64,000 bases of DNA from Frondihabitans peucedani (lineage in GTDB: Bacteria > Actinomycetota > Actinomycetes > Actinomycetales > Microbacteriaceae), in assembly GCF_039537585.1 (NCBI RefSeq), contig NZ_BAABAU010000003.1, positions 248,001 through 312,000 of the forward strand, read 5' to 3'. This document shows, one piece after another, positions 47,420 through 56,800 of this stretch (position 1 is its first letter; each line of letters begins with the position of its first letter). The position numbers and the translations under genes are program-made. The notes under the pieces are model-generated. The model was not told the DNA's origin. It did no database searches and saw nothing but the letters and a program-made list of their open reading frames with translations.

Positions 47420-48145
47420 TCAGGCGGTCAGCCCGAGGGCGTCCATCCTGCGCGTGTGGGCGGCGATCAACTCGGTGAACACCGGCTCGAGACGCTCATC
47501 GTCAGCCGACTCGTGCGAGGCGGAGATCGCGGCGCGCGCCACCAGCAGGGTGTCGCCCACGAGACGCCTCCCCCAGAGGGCGAGGCGCGAGGCCAGCTTT
47601 GGATCGGCTCCGATCGCGAGCGAGAGCTCGGTCACGATCCCCGACTCGTCTCTCGCAGCCCCGGTCTCGAGCGCCGCGACGACGCGGTCGCGGTAGTCGT
47701 CGGGGAGCCCCGCGGCCAGCCGGGAGAAGACGTCGTCGAGGAGGCCGGCTCCGACGTAGGTGGCGAGCATGGTCTCGTACCAGTCGCCGCCGCCGGTCCG
47801 CTGCTGGAAGTCGTCGATGACGGCCGTGTGCGGCTGCATGACGTCGGCGGCGTCCTTGCCGGCGCGCTCGATCTCCGTCAGGAGGGCCTGATGCCGCTCG
47901 AGGGTCGACGTCGCGACCAGCCCGGTCAGGGCCTTGGCCCGAGTCGACGGAGCGATGCTCGAGGCGCGCCCGAGGGACTCGAACAGGGCGAGCTGCAGAT
48001 AGGCCGCGAGACCGAGGTAGACGTCGAGGTCGGGAGTGAAGTCGCCGAGCTCGACCCGACTGACGACCAGGGGCCGGGAGGCCGCTCGCGGACGCGCGTT
48101 CTTCGGCGTCGTCCTCCGAGCACGAAAGCTCCTCCACGAAATCAC
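47420..48145 (-). CDS. Ferritin-like protein related to tRNA hydroxylase MiaE
   Basis: 241 residues. It is a helical ferritin-like protein: LQLALFESLGR, LLTEIERAGKDAADVMQPH and WYETMLATYVGAG supply Glu and His spaced as in di-iron carboxylate proteins (homologue of Rv3210c). Whether it hydroxylates a tRNA base is unknown. GTG at 48143-48145 is supported by TAAGGT (minus strand, 48152-48157) six bases upstream. It is divergent from the DEAD-box helicase gene, the same order as in Mycobacterium. Confidence 0.85.
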   Translation of the reverse strand: MISWRSFRARRTTPKNARPRAASRPLVVSRVELGDFTPDLDVYLGLAAYLQLALFESLGRASSIAPSTRAKALTGLVATSTLERHQALLTEIERAGKDAADVMQPHTAVIDDFQQRTGGGDWYETMLATYVGAGLLDDVFSRLAAGLPDDYRDRVVAALETGAARDESGIVTELSLAIGADPKLASRLALWGRRLVGDTLLVARAAISASHESADDERLEPVFTELIAAHTRRMDALGLTA

Positions 48146-48151
48146 GGCACC

Positions 48152-48157
48152 ACCTTA
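48152..48157 (-). promoter_or_regulatory. -10 box for the ferritin-like gene
   Basis: TAAGGT on the minus strand, six bases before the GTG start. Confidence 0.5.
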
Positions 48158-48243
48158 GAGGGTCGAGTCTGGGCACTGAGCCAGCTCTGCGGACCGACCG
48201 GCTAAACTGCTGGCTTACCCCTACATATGAGACAGGGCCACAC

Positions 48244-49767
48244 TTGACATTCAGCGACCTCTCGATCGACCAGGACATGGTCGACGCTCTGGCGTCCAAG
48301 GGGATCATCGAACCCTTCCCGATCCAGACCCAGACCATCCCCCTCGCCCTCGCGGGGCAGGACATCATCGGCCAGGCCAAGACCGGCACCGGCAAGACGT
48401 TCGGCTTCGGCCTCCCGATCATCCAGCGCATCGGCCTCCACCCGGCCGACGGCGTGAAGGTCCTCGTCGTCGTCCCCACGCGCGAACTGTGCGTTCAGGT
48501 GAGCGAAGACCTCGAGACCGCGACCGCCAACCGCCCCGACACGAAGATCGTGTCGATCTACGGCGGCAAGGCCTACGAGGGCCAGGTCGAGCAGCTCAAG
48601 GCCGGCGCTCAGATCGTCGTCGGCACCCCGGGGCGCCTCCTCGACCTCGCCGGCCAGCGCCTCCTCGATCTCAAGAACGTCACCGAGGTGGTCCTCGACG
48701 AGGCCGACAAGATGCTCGACCTCGGGTTCCTCTCCGACATCGAGAAGATCTTCGCGCAGATCCCTGCGACGCGGCACACGATGCTGTTCTCGGCGACGAT
48801 GCCCGGCCCGATCGTCGCTCTCGCCCGTCGCTTCATGACGAAGCCGATCCACATCCGCGCGACCGACCCCGACGAGGGCCTCACGCAGGCCAACATAAAG
48901 CACCTCGTCTACCGGGCCCACAACCTCGACAAAGACGAGGTCATCGCCCGCATCCTGCAGTCCGAGGGCCGCGGCAAGACCGTCGTGTTCACGCGCACGA
49001 AGCGCGCCGCCGCCAAGCTCGTCGAAGAGCTCAACGACCGCGGCTTCAACGCCGCCGCCGTCCACGGCGACCTCAACCAGGAGCAGCGCGAGCGCGCGAT
49101 GGCCGCCTTCAAGGCCGGCAAGAAGGACATCCTGATCGCCACCGACGTCGCGGCCCGCGGCATCGACGTGAACGACGTCACGCACGTGATCAACCACACC
49201 GTGCCCGACGATCACGACACCTACCTCCACCGCGCCGGCCGCACCGGCCGTGCGGGCAAGACCGGCATCGCCGTGACGTTCGTCGACTGGGACGACCTGC
49301 ACAAGTGGGCCCTCATCAACCGCGCTCTCGAGATGAACATCCCCGAGCCCGTCGAGACCTACTCGTCGAGCCCGCACCTGTTCGCCGACCTCGACATCCC
49401 CGAGGGCACGCGCGGTCGCCTGAAGCCCACCTCGCGCGAGGTCCCACCGCGGTCGGCTGTCGCCGGCACGGGCCGCTCGGGTTCTCGTGACGGGTCCTCG
49501 CGCGATGGCTCGACTCGTGAGGGGTCTTCGCGTGACGGCTCGTCTCGTGACGGCTCGACTCGTGACTCGTCGCGGGGCCGCGGTCGTGGCCGCGGCGCCC
49601 AGGGCTCTGCGCCCCAGGGTCAGCGTGAAGAGGCCGTCCCCGCTGTCGCCGGCACCTCAGCCCCTGCCGACGGCGAGAGCAGCAGCGCCCCGCGTCGTCG
49701 CAGCCGCAATCGTCGCCGTCGTCCCGGTGGCGAGGGTGCAGGATCGGCCGCACCCGCCGCCGAGTAG
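48244..49767 (+). CDS. DEAD-box RNA helicase (RhlE-like)
   Basis: 507 residues. Motifs are FPIQTQTIPLALAGQD (Q), AKTGTGKTFGFGLPI (I), VVPTRELCVQV (Ia), VLDEADKMLDLGF (II), FSATMP (III), DVAARGIDVNDVTHVIN (V) and YLHRAGRTGRAGKTG (VI). It unwinds structured RNA. The C-terminal about 100 residues are disordered: repeated SRDGS units (about 412-445), GRGRGRG, and a basic RRRSRNRRRR end, likely RNA binding. TTG at 48244 is the first start; TAAACT at 48203-48208 is a possible -10. Confidence 0.95.
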   Translation: MTFSDLSIDQDMVDALASKGIIEPFPIQTQTIPLALAGQDIIGQAKTGTGKTFGFGLPIIQRIGLHPADGVKVLVVVPTRELCVQVSEDLETATANRPDTKIVSIYGGKAYEGQVEQLKAGAQIVVGTPGRLLDLAGQRLLDLKNVTEVVLDEADKMLDLGFLSDIEKIFAQIPATRHTMLFSATMPGPIVALARRFMTKPIHIRATDPDEGLTQANIKHLVYRAHNLDKDEVIARILQSEGRGKTVVFTRTKRAAAKLVEELNDRGFNAAAVHGDLNQEQRERAMAAFKAGKKDILIATDVAARGIDVNDVTHVINHTVPDDHDTYLHRAGRTGRAGKTGIAVTFVDWDDLHKWALINRALEMNIPEPVETYSSSPHLFADLDIPEGTRGRLKPTSREVPPRSAVAGTGRSGSRDGSSRDGSTREGSSRDGSSRDGSTRDSSRGRGRGRGAQGSAPQGQREEAVPAVAGTSAPADGESSSAPRRRSRNRRRRPGGEGAGSAAPAAE

Positions 49768-49860
49768 CACTTCCTCCGGAGCCCCGCCGACCGCAGCCTG
49801 GTCGGCGGGGCTCTTCTCTGCCCGCGTGCTGCCCCTGCCTTGCCCCTGCCTTGCGTCGCG

Positions 49861-50187
49861 TACAAATGGACGGAGATTCTCGCGAAATCACGAAAGTGAG
49901 GCGGATCCGAGGGGCATCGCGCGAGAATCTCCGTCCATATGCGCGCTCGGCATTCCTCCTGACCCCGCGCGCTGCTCGTCCGTACAAATGGACGGAGATC
50001 CTCGCAGGATCACGAAAGTGAGGCGGATCGGAGGTGCACTCCCCGAGGATCTCCGTCCATATGCGCGCTCGGCTCTCCTCCAGACCCCGCACGCTGCTCG
50101 TCCGTACAAATGGACGGAGATCCTCGCAGGATCACGAAAATGAGGCGGATCGGAGGGGCACCGCCCGAGAATCTCCGTCCATATGTG
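49861..50187. repeat. Three tandem 122-base palindromic repeats
   Basis: Copies start at 49861, 49983 and 50105, exactly 122 bases apart; the third stops after its palindrome. Each begins TACAAATGGACGGAGAT and ends ATCTCCGTCCATATG. Inverted arms are 49866-49884/49920-49938 (19 bases, perfect), 49988-50004/50044-50060 (17, perfect) and 50110-50126/50166-50182 (17, one mismatch). The arms enclose about 35-40 bases containing ACGAAAGTGAGGCGGATC. The array fills most of the 470-base gap 49768-50237 between the helicase and PHP genes, which holds no gene. Confidence 0.93.
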
Positions 50188-50237
50188 CACGAAGAAGCAA
50201 GCAGACAAGCAGGCACGCGCGCACCCACACCCGCACC

Positions 50238-51092
50238 TCAGCCCGCGACAGGCTCGCTTCCGGTCGCCTGGGCGACGATGCGCTCCAGCTGGTCGGGGGC
50301 CGTGCTGTTCTCGGCGAGGCGGTTGGGCTTGCCCTCGCCGTGGTAGTCGCTCGATCCGGTGACGATCAGGTCGTACTGGGCCGCGAGCGCGAGCAGCGTC
50401 TCTTTGCCGCCCTCGGTGTTCTCGCGGTGGTTCACCTCGACGCCGCCGAGGCCGGCCTCGACGAGTTCGAGCAGGTGGGTCCGGGGCAGGTTGGTCTCGC
50501 GGCCTCGCGTCGCGGGGTGCGCCAGGACGGGGACGCCGCCGGCAGCCCGGATCAACTGCACGCCGGTCAGCGGGCTCGGCGCCTCGTGGGGCTCGTAGTA
50601 GCCGCTCCGCCAGTGCAGGATCCCGGCGAAGGCGGCGCTCCGGTCGACGGCGTAGCCCTTGGCGACGAGGGCGTCGGCGATGTGCGGCCGGCCGAGGGTG
50701 GCGCCGACGGTGGCCTGCGCGAGGACGTCGTCCCAGGTCAGGTCGTAGTCGACTCCGATGCGCTCGACCATGCGCTCGGCGCGCACCGACCGGTCGTGTC
50801 GCAGGCGGTCGGTCGTCGTCACGAGTGCTTCGTCCGCAGGATCGAAGAGGTACCCGAGCATGTGGACGCTGTACACGCCCACGCGGGTCGACAGCTCCAT
50901 GCCCGGCACGAGGGTCATGCCGGTGCCGAGCACGGCCTCCCGGGCCTCCTGCCAGCCGGCCGTCGAGTCGTGGTCGGTGAGCGCGACGGCGGAGAGGCCG
51001 AGGCCTGCGGCCGCACGGACGAGCTCGCCGGGCGTCTCCGTCCCGTCGGACACGCTGGAGTGCGTGTGCAGGTCGATGGGGCCGGAGGTCAT
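50238..51092 (-). CDS. PHP-domain phosphoesterase
   Basis: 284 residues. Metal-binding motifs of the PHP fold are present: IDLHTHSSVSDGTETP, ALTDHDSTAGW, LVPGMELST, VLAHPATRG and VTGSSDYHGEGKPNRL. It resembles YciV/RNase AM and 3',5'-nucleoside bisphosphate phosphatases, so an oligonucleotide or nucleotide phosphatase role is likely. ATG at 51090-51092 is six bases after TACGAT on the minus strand (51099-51104). It is divergent from the EEP-family gene. Confidence 0.93.
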   Translation of the reverse strand: MTSGPIDLHTHSSVSDGTETPGELVRAAAGLGLSAVALTDHDSTAGWQEAREAVLGTGMTLVPGMELSTRVGVYSVHMLGYLFDPADEALVTTTDRLRHDRSVRAERMVERIGVDYDLTWDDVLAQATVGATLGRPHIADALVAKGYAVDRSAAFAGILHWRSGYYEPHEAPSPLTGVQLIRAAGGVPVLAHPATRGRETNLPRTHLLELVEAGLGGVEVNHRENTEGGKETLLALAAQYDLIVTGSSDYHGEGKPNRLAENSTAPDQLERIVAQATGSEPVAG

Positions 51093-51098
51093 CTGCCC

Positions 51099-51104
51099 AT
51101 CGTA
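51099..51104 (-). promoter_or_regulatory. -10 box for the PHP gene
   Basis: TACGAT on the minus strand, six bases before the ATG. A plus-strand TAGGCT at 51154-51159 serves the divergent gene (GTG nine bases on). Confidence 0.5.
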
Positions 51105-51168
51105 GGTCCCGGTCGGTCACGCGTCGTTCAGCCGGGGGCGGCCCCGCGTCCCGTAGGCTCTGGGGACC

Positions 51169-52188
51169 GTGCTCCGCCGATTCGTCTCCTTCGTCCTGCT
51201 GCTGGCCATCGCCGCGGCTCTCTTCGTCGTGTGCTTCCCGCAGGTCGTCGGCCTGCAGCGGAGCTACGGGTTCTCCCAGCTGCTGGCGTTCCGCGGCGTG
51301 CTGGTCGTCGTCGCGGTCGTGGCGGCGGTCGTGATCCTGCTCCTCGCACTCGTGATCCGGCCGGTCAGGGGCTTCTTCGGCGGGCTCGGCGTGCTGCTGC
51401 TGGTCTTCGCGGCGGTCTCGGCCGGCGTCGTGGTGGAGCGCGGCACGGGTTCGACGTCGTTCGACGCCAAGAAGTCGGGCGACATCACGGTCGTCGCGTG
51501 GAACACCGAGGGAGGCGCTCCGGGGTCGGCGACGATCGCGCAGCTCGCTCTCGCGCAGCACGCCAACATCGTGAGTCTCCCCGAGACGCAGCGGAAGACG
51601 GGCGACGAGGTCGCGGCGATCATGAAGCGGAGCGGGGTCACGATGAGCGTGCTCACCCTCGCGTACGACCAGAGAGACACCGCGCTCTCGACCACCCTGC
51701 TCATCTCGGCCAACCTCGGCGAGTACGAGACGTCCGCCGACAAGACGACGACGCCGTGGCTGCCGACGCTGGTCGCGCGTCCGTCCGACGGCGACGGCCC
51801 CGTCATCGTCGCCGTCCACCCGGCCTCCCCCGTGAAGTCGCACATGGCCGACTGGCGAGCGGGGCTGAAGTACCTCTCGAAGCTGTGCTCGGGCGAGAGC
51901 ATGATCATGGCCGGCGACTTCAACTCGACTCTCGATCACCAGTCCGGCCTCGGGGCCACGCCCAGCTCGAGCCTCGGCAAGTGCCGCGACGCGGCCAAGG
52001 TGACCAGCAACGCCGGCGTGGGCACCTGGCCGACGAACGTCCCGGAACTCCTGGCGACTCCGATCGACCACGTGATGAACACGTCCGACTACACCGTCAC
52101 GGGCTTCAAGGTGATCACCAACCAGGACTCGGCGGGAAGCGACCACCGGCCCATCGTGGCGCAGCTGACCCCTCGCGCCAGCGACTAG
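51169..52188 (+). CDS. Membrane-anchored endonuclease/exonuclease/phosphatase family protein
   Basis: 339 residues. Three hydrophobic segments fill the first about 95 residues, and the EEP domain follows with VVAWNTEG (Asn), VSLPETQRKT (Glu), MAGDFNSTLD and SDHRPIVAQL. The catalytic domain should face outside, as in the vancomycin resistance-associated and YafD-like proteins. The substrate could be DNA, a phosphoester or a lipid headgroup. GTG at 51169 is the start; TAGGCT lies nine bases upstream. Confidence 0.92.
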   Translation: MLRRFVSFVLLLAIAAALFVVCFPQVVGLQRSYGFSQLLAFRGVLVVVAVVAAVVILLLALVIRPVRGFFGGLGVLLLVFAAVSAGVVVERGTGSTSFDAKKSGDITVVAWNTEGGAPGSATIAQLALAQHANIVSLPETQRKTGDEVAAIMKRSGVTMSVLTLAYDQRDTALSTTLLISANLGEYETSADKTTTPWLPTLVARPSDGDGPVIVAVHPASPVKSHMADWRAGLKYLSKLCSGESMIMAGDFNSTLDHQSGLGATPSSSLGKCRDAAKVTSNAGVGTWPTNVPELLATPIDHVMNTSDYTVTGFKVITNQDSAGSDHRPIVAQLTPRASD

Positions 52189-52243
52189 CCGTCCCGGGCG
52201 CAGGGTGCGCAGGATCGCGTCCTCCCCACCGCCAGCGCAGGAT

Positions 52244-52258
52244 CGACTTCTCCACAGC
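52244..52258 (-). repeat. Solitary copy of the 17-base repeat unit
   Basis: CGACTTCTCCACAGC is identical, on the opposite strand, to 15 of the 17 bases of units at 1039-1123. Two GCAGGATC octamers (52209-52216, 52237-52244) flank it. The site is in the gap before the aminopeptidase gene. Confidence 0.55.
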
Positions 52259-52295
52259 CCGCCACGGACCCCGCTCCTCCGCCGACTCCCGGCCT

Positions 52296-52301
52296 CATAA
52301 T
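52296..52301 (+). promoter_or_regulatory. -10 box for the aminopeptidase gene
   Basis: CATAAT, seven bases before the ATG at 52309, close to TATAAT. It favours this start over the ATG at 52300, which would be inside the promoter. Confidence 0.5.
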
Positions 52302-52308
52302 GGGTCAC

Positions 52309-53829
52309 ATGGCAGATCAGAAGGCACCGCGAGCCACCACCAACCGCTCGACCACGCCGGGCTCCGACACGTTCAAGCAGTACATCTCGTCGCAGTGGGC
52401 CGAGCGCCCGGACGAGGAGGTGCCCGCTCGCGAGCAGTCGGCCTTCGCCGCTCGCCGCCGTGCCGCGATCAGTGCCGCGCACCCGGGCACGAGGCTGATC
52501 GTCCCCGCGGGCCAGGCCAAGGTGCGGTCGAACGACACCGACTACCCGTTCCGCGCCCACTCCGCCTTCTCCCACCTGACCGGCTGGGGCGCCGACACGG
52601 TTCCCGGGTCCGTCCTGGTGCTCGAGCCCACCGCCGACGGCCACGAGGCGACCCTCTACTTCCGGGCCAGCGCGGGTCGTGACTCCGACGAGTTCTACGC
52701 GAACCCCGAGATCGGCGAGTTCTGGATCGGGCCGCGTCCGTCATTGGCGCAGGTCGGCACCGATCTCGCTCTGGCGACCCGCGATCTCGCCGACCTCGAC
52801 GCCGTCATCGCCGCAGCCGGGTCTGCCGAGAGCGACGACGACACGCTGGTCGTCCGCGAGGCCGATCCCGATCTCACGCGCCGTCTCGACGCGCTGCCGA
52901 CCGGCGCGACCGACAAGACCGTCGACACGGTCGAGACCGTCGACACGGTCGCCGACCGCGCTGCCAGTCTCGACGTCCTGTCGCGCGACCTCAGTGAGCT
53001 CCGCCTCGTCAAGGACGACTACGAGATCGCGCAGATGCGCGCTGCGGTCGCGGCGACGAAACGCGGCTTCGACGACATCATCGACGACCTCCCCGAGGTC
53101 GTCGCGCACCGTCGCGGCGAGCGGCTCGTCGAGGGCACCTTCAACCGAAGGGCACGGGCCGACGGCAACACGGTCGGCTACGACACGATCGCGGCGTCCG
53201 GCCCGCACGCGTGCATCCTGCACTGGACGACGAACGACGGCGTCGTGGCCCCGGGCGACCTCATCCTGATCGACGCCGGCATCGAGCTCGAGAGCCTCTA
53301 CACGGCCGACATCACCCGCACCCTGCCGATCTCCGGCACCTTCTCCGACGTGCAGCGGCTCGTCTACGAGGCCGTCCTGGAGGCTGCCGACGCCGCCTTC
53401 GCGATCGTCAGGCCCGGCATCCGCTTCCGCGAGATCCACGCCACCGCGATGGCCGTGATCGCCGAGAAGACCGCCGAGTGGGGCTTCCTCCCGGTCAGCG
53501 CGGCCGAGTCCATCCAGCCCGAGCAGCAGTACCACCGGCGCTACATGGTCCACGGCACCAGCCACCACCTCGGCATCGACGTGCACGACTGCGCGGCGGC
53601 CCGACGCGACCTGTACCTCGACGGCGTCCTCGAGCCGGGCATGGTGTTCACCATCGAGCCCGGCCTCTACTTCCAGCCCGACGACCTGACGGTGCCCGAG
53701 GCGTTCCGCGGGATCGGCGTCCGGATCGAGGACGACATCCTGGTCACCGCCGACGGGGCGGAGAACCTGTCGATCGCCATTCCGCGCACCGTCGCCGATG
53801 TCGAGGCGTGGGTGGCCGTGCAGAAGTAA
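52309..53829 (+). CDS. Xaa-Pro aminopeptidase (M24B, aminopeptidase P family)
   Basis: 506 residues. The creatinase-like N-terminal domain is followed by the pita-bread domain, with metal ligands in LILIDAGIELES and TADITRTLP (two Asp), GTSHHLGIDVHD (His), FTIEPGLYF and GVRIEDDIL (two Glu). It removes N-terminal residues before proline in the cytosol. Lengthwise it matches the long aminopeptidase P form. A Thr/Val-rich repeat segment (KTVDTVETVDTVADR, about residue 207) is an unusual linker. A GC hairpin follows the stop. Confidence 0.95.
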   Translation: MADQKAPRATTNRSTTPGSDTFKQYISSQWAERPDEEVPAREQSAFAARRRAAISAAHPGTRLIVPAGQAKVRSNDTDYPFRAHSAFSHLTGWGADTVPGSVLVLEPTADGHEATLYFRASAGRDSDEFYANPEIGEFWIGPRPSLAQVGTDLALATRDLADLDAVIAAAGSAESDDDTLVVREADPDLTRRLDALPTGATDKTVDTVETVDTVADRAASLDVLSRDLSELRLVKDDYEIAQMRAAVAATKRGFDDIIDDLPEVVAHRRGERLVEGTFNRRARADGNTVGYDTIAASGPHACILHWTTNDGVVAPGDLILIDAGIELESLYTADITRTLPISGTFSDVQRLVYEAVLEAADAAFAIVRPGIRFREIHATAMAVIAEKTAEWGFLPVSAAESIQPEQQYHRRYMVHGTSHHLGIDVHDCAAARRDLYLDGVLEPGMVFTIEPGLYFQPDDLTVPEAFRGIGVRIEDDILVTADGAENLSIAIPRTVADVEAWVAVQK

Positions 53830-53847
53830 GCTCGGCAACCACGACGA

Positions 53848-53865
53848 CCGGCCCTTGAGGGCCGG
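53848..53865 (+). terminator. GC hairpin after the aminopeptidase gene
   Basis: CCGGCCC (53848-53854) / GGGCCGG (53859-53865) with a TTGA loop, 18 bases past the stop. No T-run follows, so termination is likely but unproven. Confidence 0.5.
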
Positions 53866-53897
53866 CGTCGACGGCCACCCCTCCTTCGCCACGACGG

Positions 53898-56800
53898 GTG
53901 GTGCGGGCGGCGGGTCCACGCGTATCGGCCAGGGGGGCGATCATTTCAAGCGATGCACAGCGACGCCGGACGGGCGGGCGAGCACTGGCGGGCGGGGGTG
54001 CCGGTGCCCGCGGTACCGGCGGCGCCGGTGCGGGCGGCGGTAACGGCGCCCGCGGTGCCGGTGCCGGTGCCGGTGCCGGAGGCGCTGCCCGCGGCAGCCT
54101 CGGCCTCGGCACGGGCACGCTGCTCCGACGGCGGGCCCGCCGTCAGCGCGGTCTGCTCGCTGCCCTCGCCGGGGTGCTCGTCGTCGTCGCGGCCTCGCTG
54201 ATCGTGCTGTCGGGGCTCGCCGGAGCCTCCACCGACGCCGGTGCCGCGGGCTTCCTCGAGGCGCAGCCGCCGGTGGCCCGAGCACTCCAGGTGGTCGAGA
54301 CGGCGAGCGGGTCCGCCTCCGTCGAGGCGCGCGGGCGTGCTCGTCTGACGTCGCTCTTCCCGGCCGGCACCGTCGAGGTGTCGTCGGCGGGTCGGGCCGC
54401 GCCCGCTCAGCTGCTGTCGGGCGGAGCGGCGCCCCAGGCTGCAGAGCCGAAAGGGACGAGTGCGGCCGACGAGGTCGTGGTCGCGGCTCTGTCGACTCAC
54501 CGCGGTCTCCGGCTCGTCAGCGGCGACTGGCCGAGTGCCGCCCCCGGAGGGGCGTCCCCGACTCCCGCGGCCGTGCAGGAGCAGGCGGCGCGCGAGCTCG
54601 GGCTCCGCATCGGAGACACCCTCCGGATCGGGACCACGTCCTCTCCCGTCACCGTCCGGATGGTCGGCACCTGGTCGGCGGACGAGCCCGCGGGCGCACG
54701 CTGGTTCGGCGATCCCCTGACGGCCTCGGGGCGGGACGGCACTGCGGCTGGCCCGTTCCTCGTGACGCCCGCCTCCCTCGATCACCTCGCGGACACCCTC
54801 GACGTCGACCACTCGTGGACGATCGAGGTCCTCCCGCGTGGAGTGGACAGAGCGCACCTGCAGGCGGTCCAGCAGGCGGCCGCCCGCGTCGACGCCGCCC
54901 TGCCCGACGCTCGGATCACGTCACGAGAGGCGACGACCACGTCGGGCCGACTGTCCGACACGCTCGACGCCCTGTCGGCGGCCGAGGCCGTGACGGCGGC
55001 CCTGGTCGACGTCGCACTCGCCCTCGTCGCAGCTCTCGGACTCGTCGCGACGCTGCAGCTGGCCGCACTCCTGGCAGCGTCTCGCACTCCCGAGTCGGAT
55101 CTCCTGCGAGCGCGCGGAGCGTCCACCGCACAGCTCGTCGCCGCGACGACGGTCGAGACGGCGGTCCTGGCTCTCCCCGCGGCGGTCATGGGAGTCGGCG
55201 GGGCCGCGGTCGCCCTGCGGCTCGTCGATCCTGCGTCGGTGCCGTCCGCGGGCTTCGCTCTGCTCGTCGCGGGGGTCGTCGTCGGAGGCGCGACCGTCGT
55301 CAGCGCGGTCGTCGCCCTGGTCGCGGGGCGCGCGTCGATCGTCGGCCGTCGTGCGGGCATCGCGAGCCTGACCCTCGCGGCGCTGGCAGCGGTGGTCCTC
55401 GCCGCGCTCGCGACGTGGCGGGTGGTCCTGTACGGCTCGCCGCTGATCGACGGGATCCACGCCGACCCGCTCGCAGCGTTGAGCCCGGTCCTGCTGCTGC
55501 TCGCCGGGGGCCTCGTGGCAGCCGTGGCGACGCGACCGCTGAGCGCCCTGGCCGCGAGGCGCAGTGCCCGGCGGAAGGGGTGGCGCTCCGCTTGGGTGGC
55601 GCGGCAGCTGTCGAGACGCCACTCGGCCTTCGTGGCACCGATCCTCGCGCTCGCTCTCGTGTCGGCCGCGGGCGGCTTCGCCTCCGCGTTCGCGGCGACC
55701 GCGGCGTCCGTCGACGAGCAGGCGGGCAGCATCGTCCTCGGTGCCGACGCCCGGGTGCACTCCGGGGTGAGCGGCTCGGTGACTCCCGGGTCGACCGCCG
55801 TCACAGCGCCACCGATCGCGGGTCTGTCGGGTGTCGGGCACGTTGTCACCGCCCTGGACGACACCGCGGCGCTCGGCGGGTCGACGGTCTCGGTCGTGGC
55901 CCTCCCCGAGACCGCCTTCCCGACGAGCATCGCAGCCCTCCTCGCCGGCGACGAGCCCGTCGGCGTCCGGCTGCCGGCGGGCACGCGGCAGCTCTCCCTG
56001 CGAGCCTCGACGGATTCCCCGACGACGATCGAGGGCTCCTCGTCGGGCGCCACCGTCTCGCTGGTCGCCTGGCTGAGCGATGCGCAGGGCGCCACGATCG
56101 CCGTCCCCCTCCGGACCGGTGACGGGGCCTCAGGCGGCGCAGTCACGAGCGGCACCGATCTCACCCTCGGAGGGTCCGCCTCCCTCCACGCCGTCCTGCC
56201 CGCCGGCGCGGGCGCCTGGCGCCTCGTCGCCGTCGAGCCGACGTTCCGGGTCGCCGACGGCTCCAAGCGGTCGGTGCTGCGGGTGAGCGGTCTCCGGGCC
56301 TCGAGCGACGTCGGCGACGGTGCGGCCCGGGGCGTCTCGCTCGCGGGCAGCGTCGAGGCCCGACTCGACTCCGACGCCCCGCCCCGCCGTCTCGCCGTCG
56401 GTTCGCGGGCAGCAGCGCTCGGCGATGCCGACGCGCCCCTCCGCGTCGTCGTGTCGAACGGCGCGGCCGACGCCCTCGGGCTCCGTCGCGGCTCGAGAAT
56501 CGACGCGGTGCTCGCCTCGACGGCGCAGTCGACCCCTGCCGTGGTGGCGGGAGTGGTCGACCGGATCCCCGGGTCCGGCTCGCGCGAGGCCCTCGCCGTC
56601 GATCTCGTGGCTCTCACGCAGCAGGCCGTGCTCGACGGGACGGCCGTTCCCCAGGCGGACGACGTGTGGGTGACGACGGCTCGGCCGGACGCCCTGCCGG
56701 GGCTCGCCGCCCGCGCCTCCGATCATTCGGTCGAGGTCACGACGCGAGCATCCGCGTCGACTGCCGCTGTCGTCGACGCCGCGTCTTCGGCCCTGTGGTC

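Noticed and set aside
49861-50187. CRISPR array
   Set aside because: The units are 122 bases with conserved interiors, no variable spacers and no cas genes; they are tandem duplications.
52300-52308. Upstream ATG as start of the aminopeptidase gene
   Set aside because: It lies within and just after the CATAAT box and lacks a ribosome site; the ATG at 52309 is better placed.
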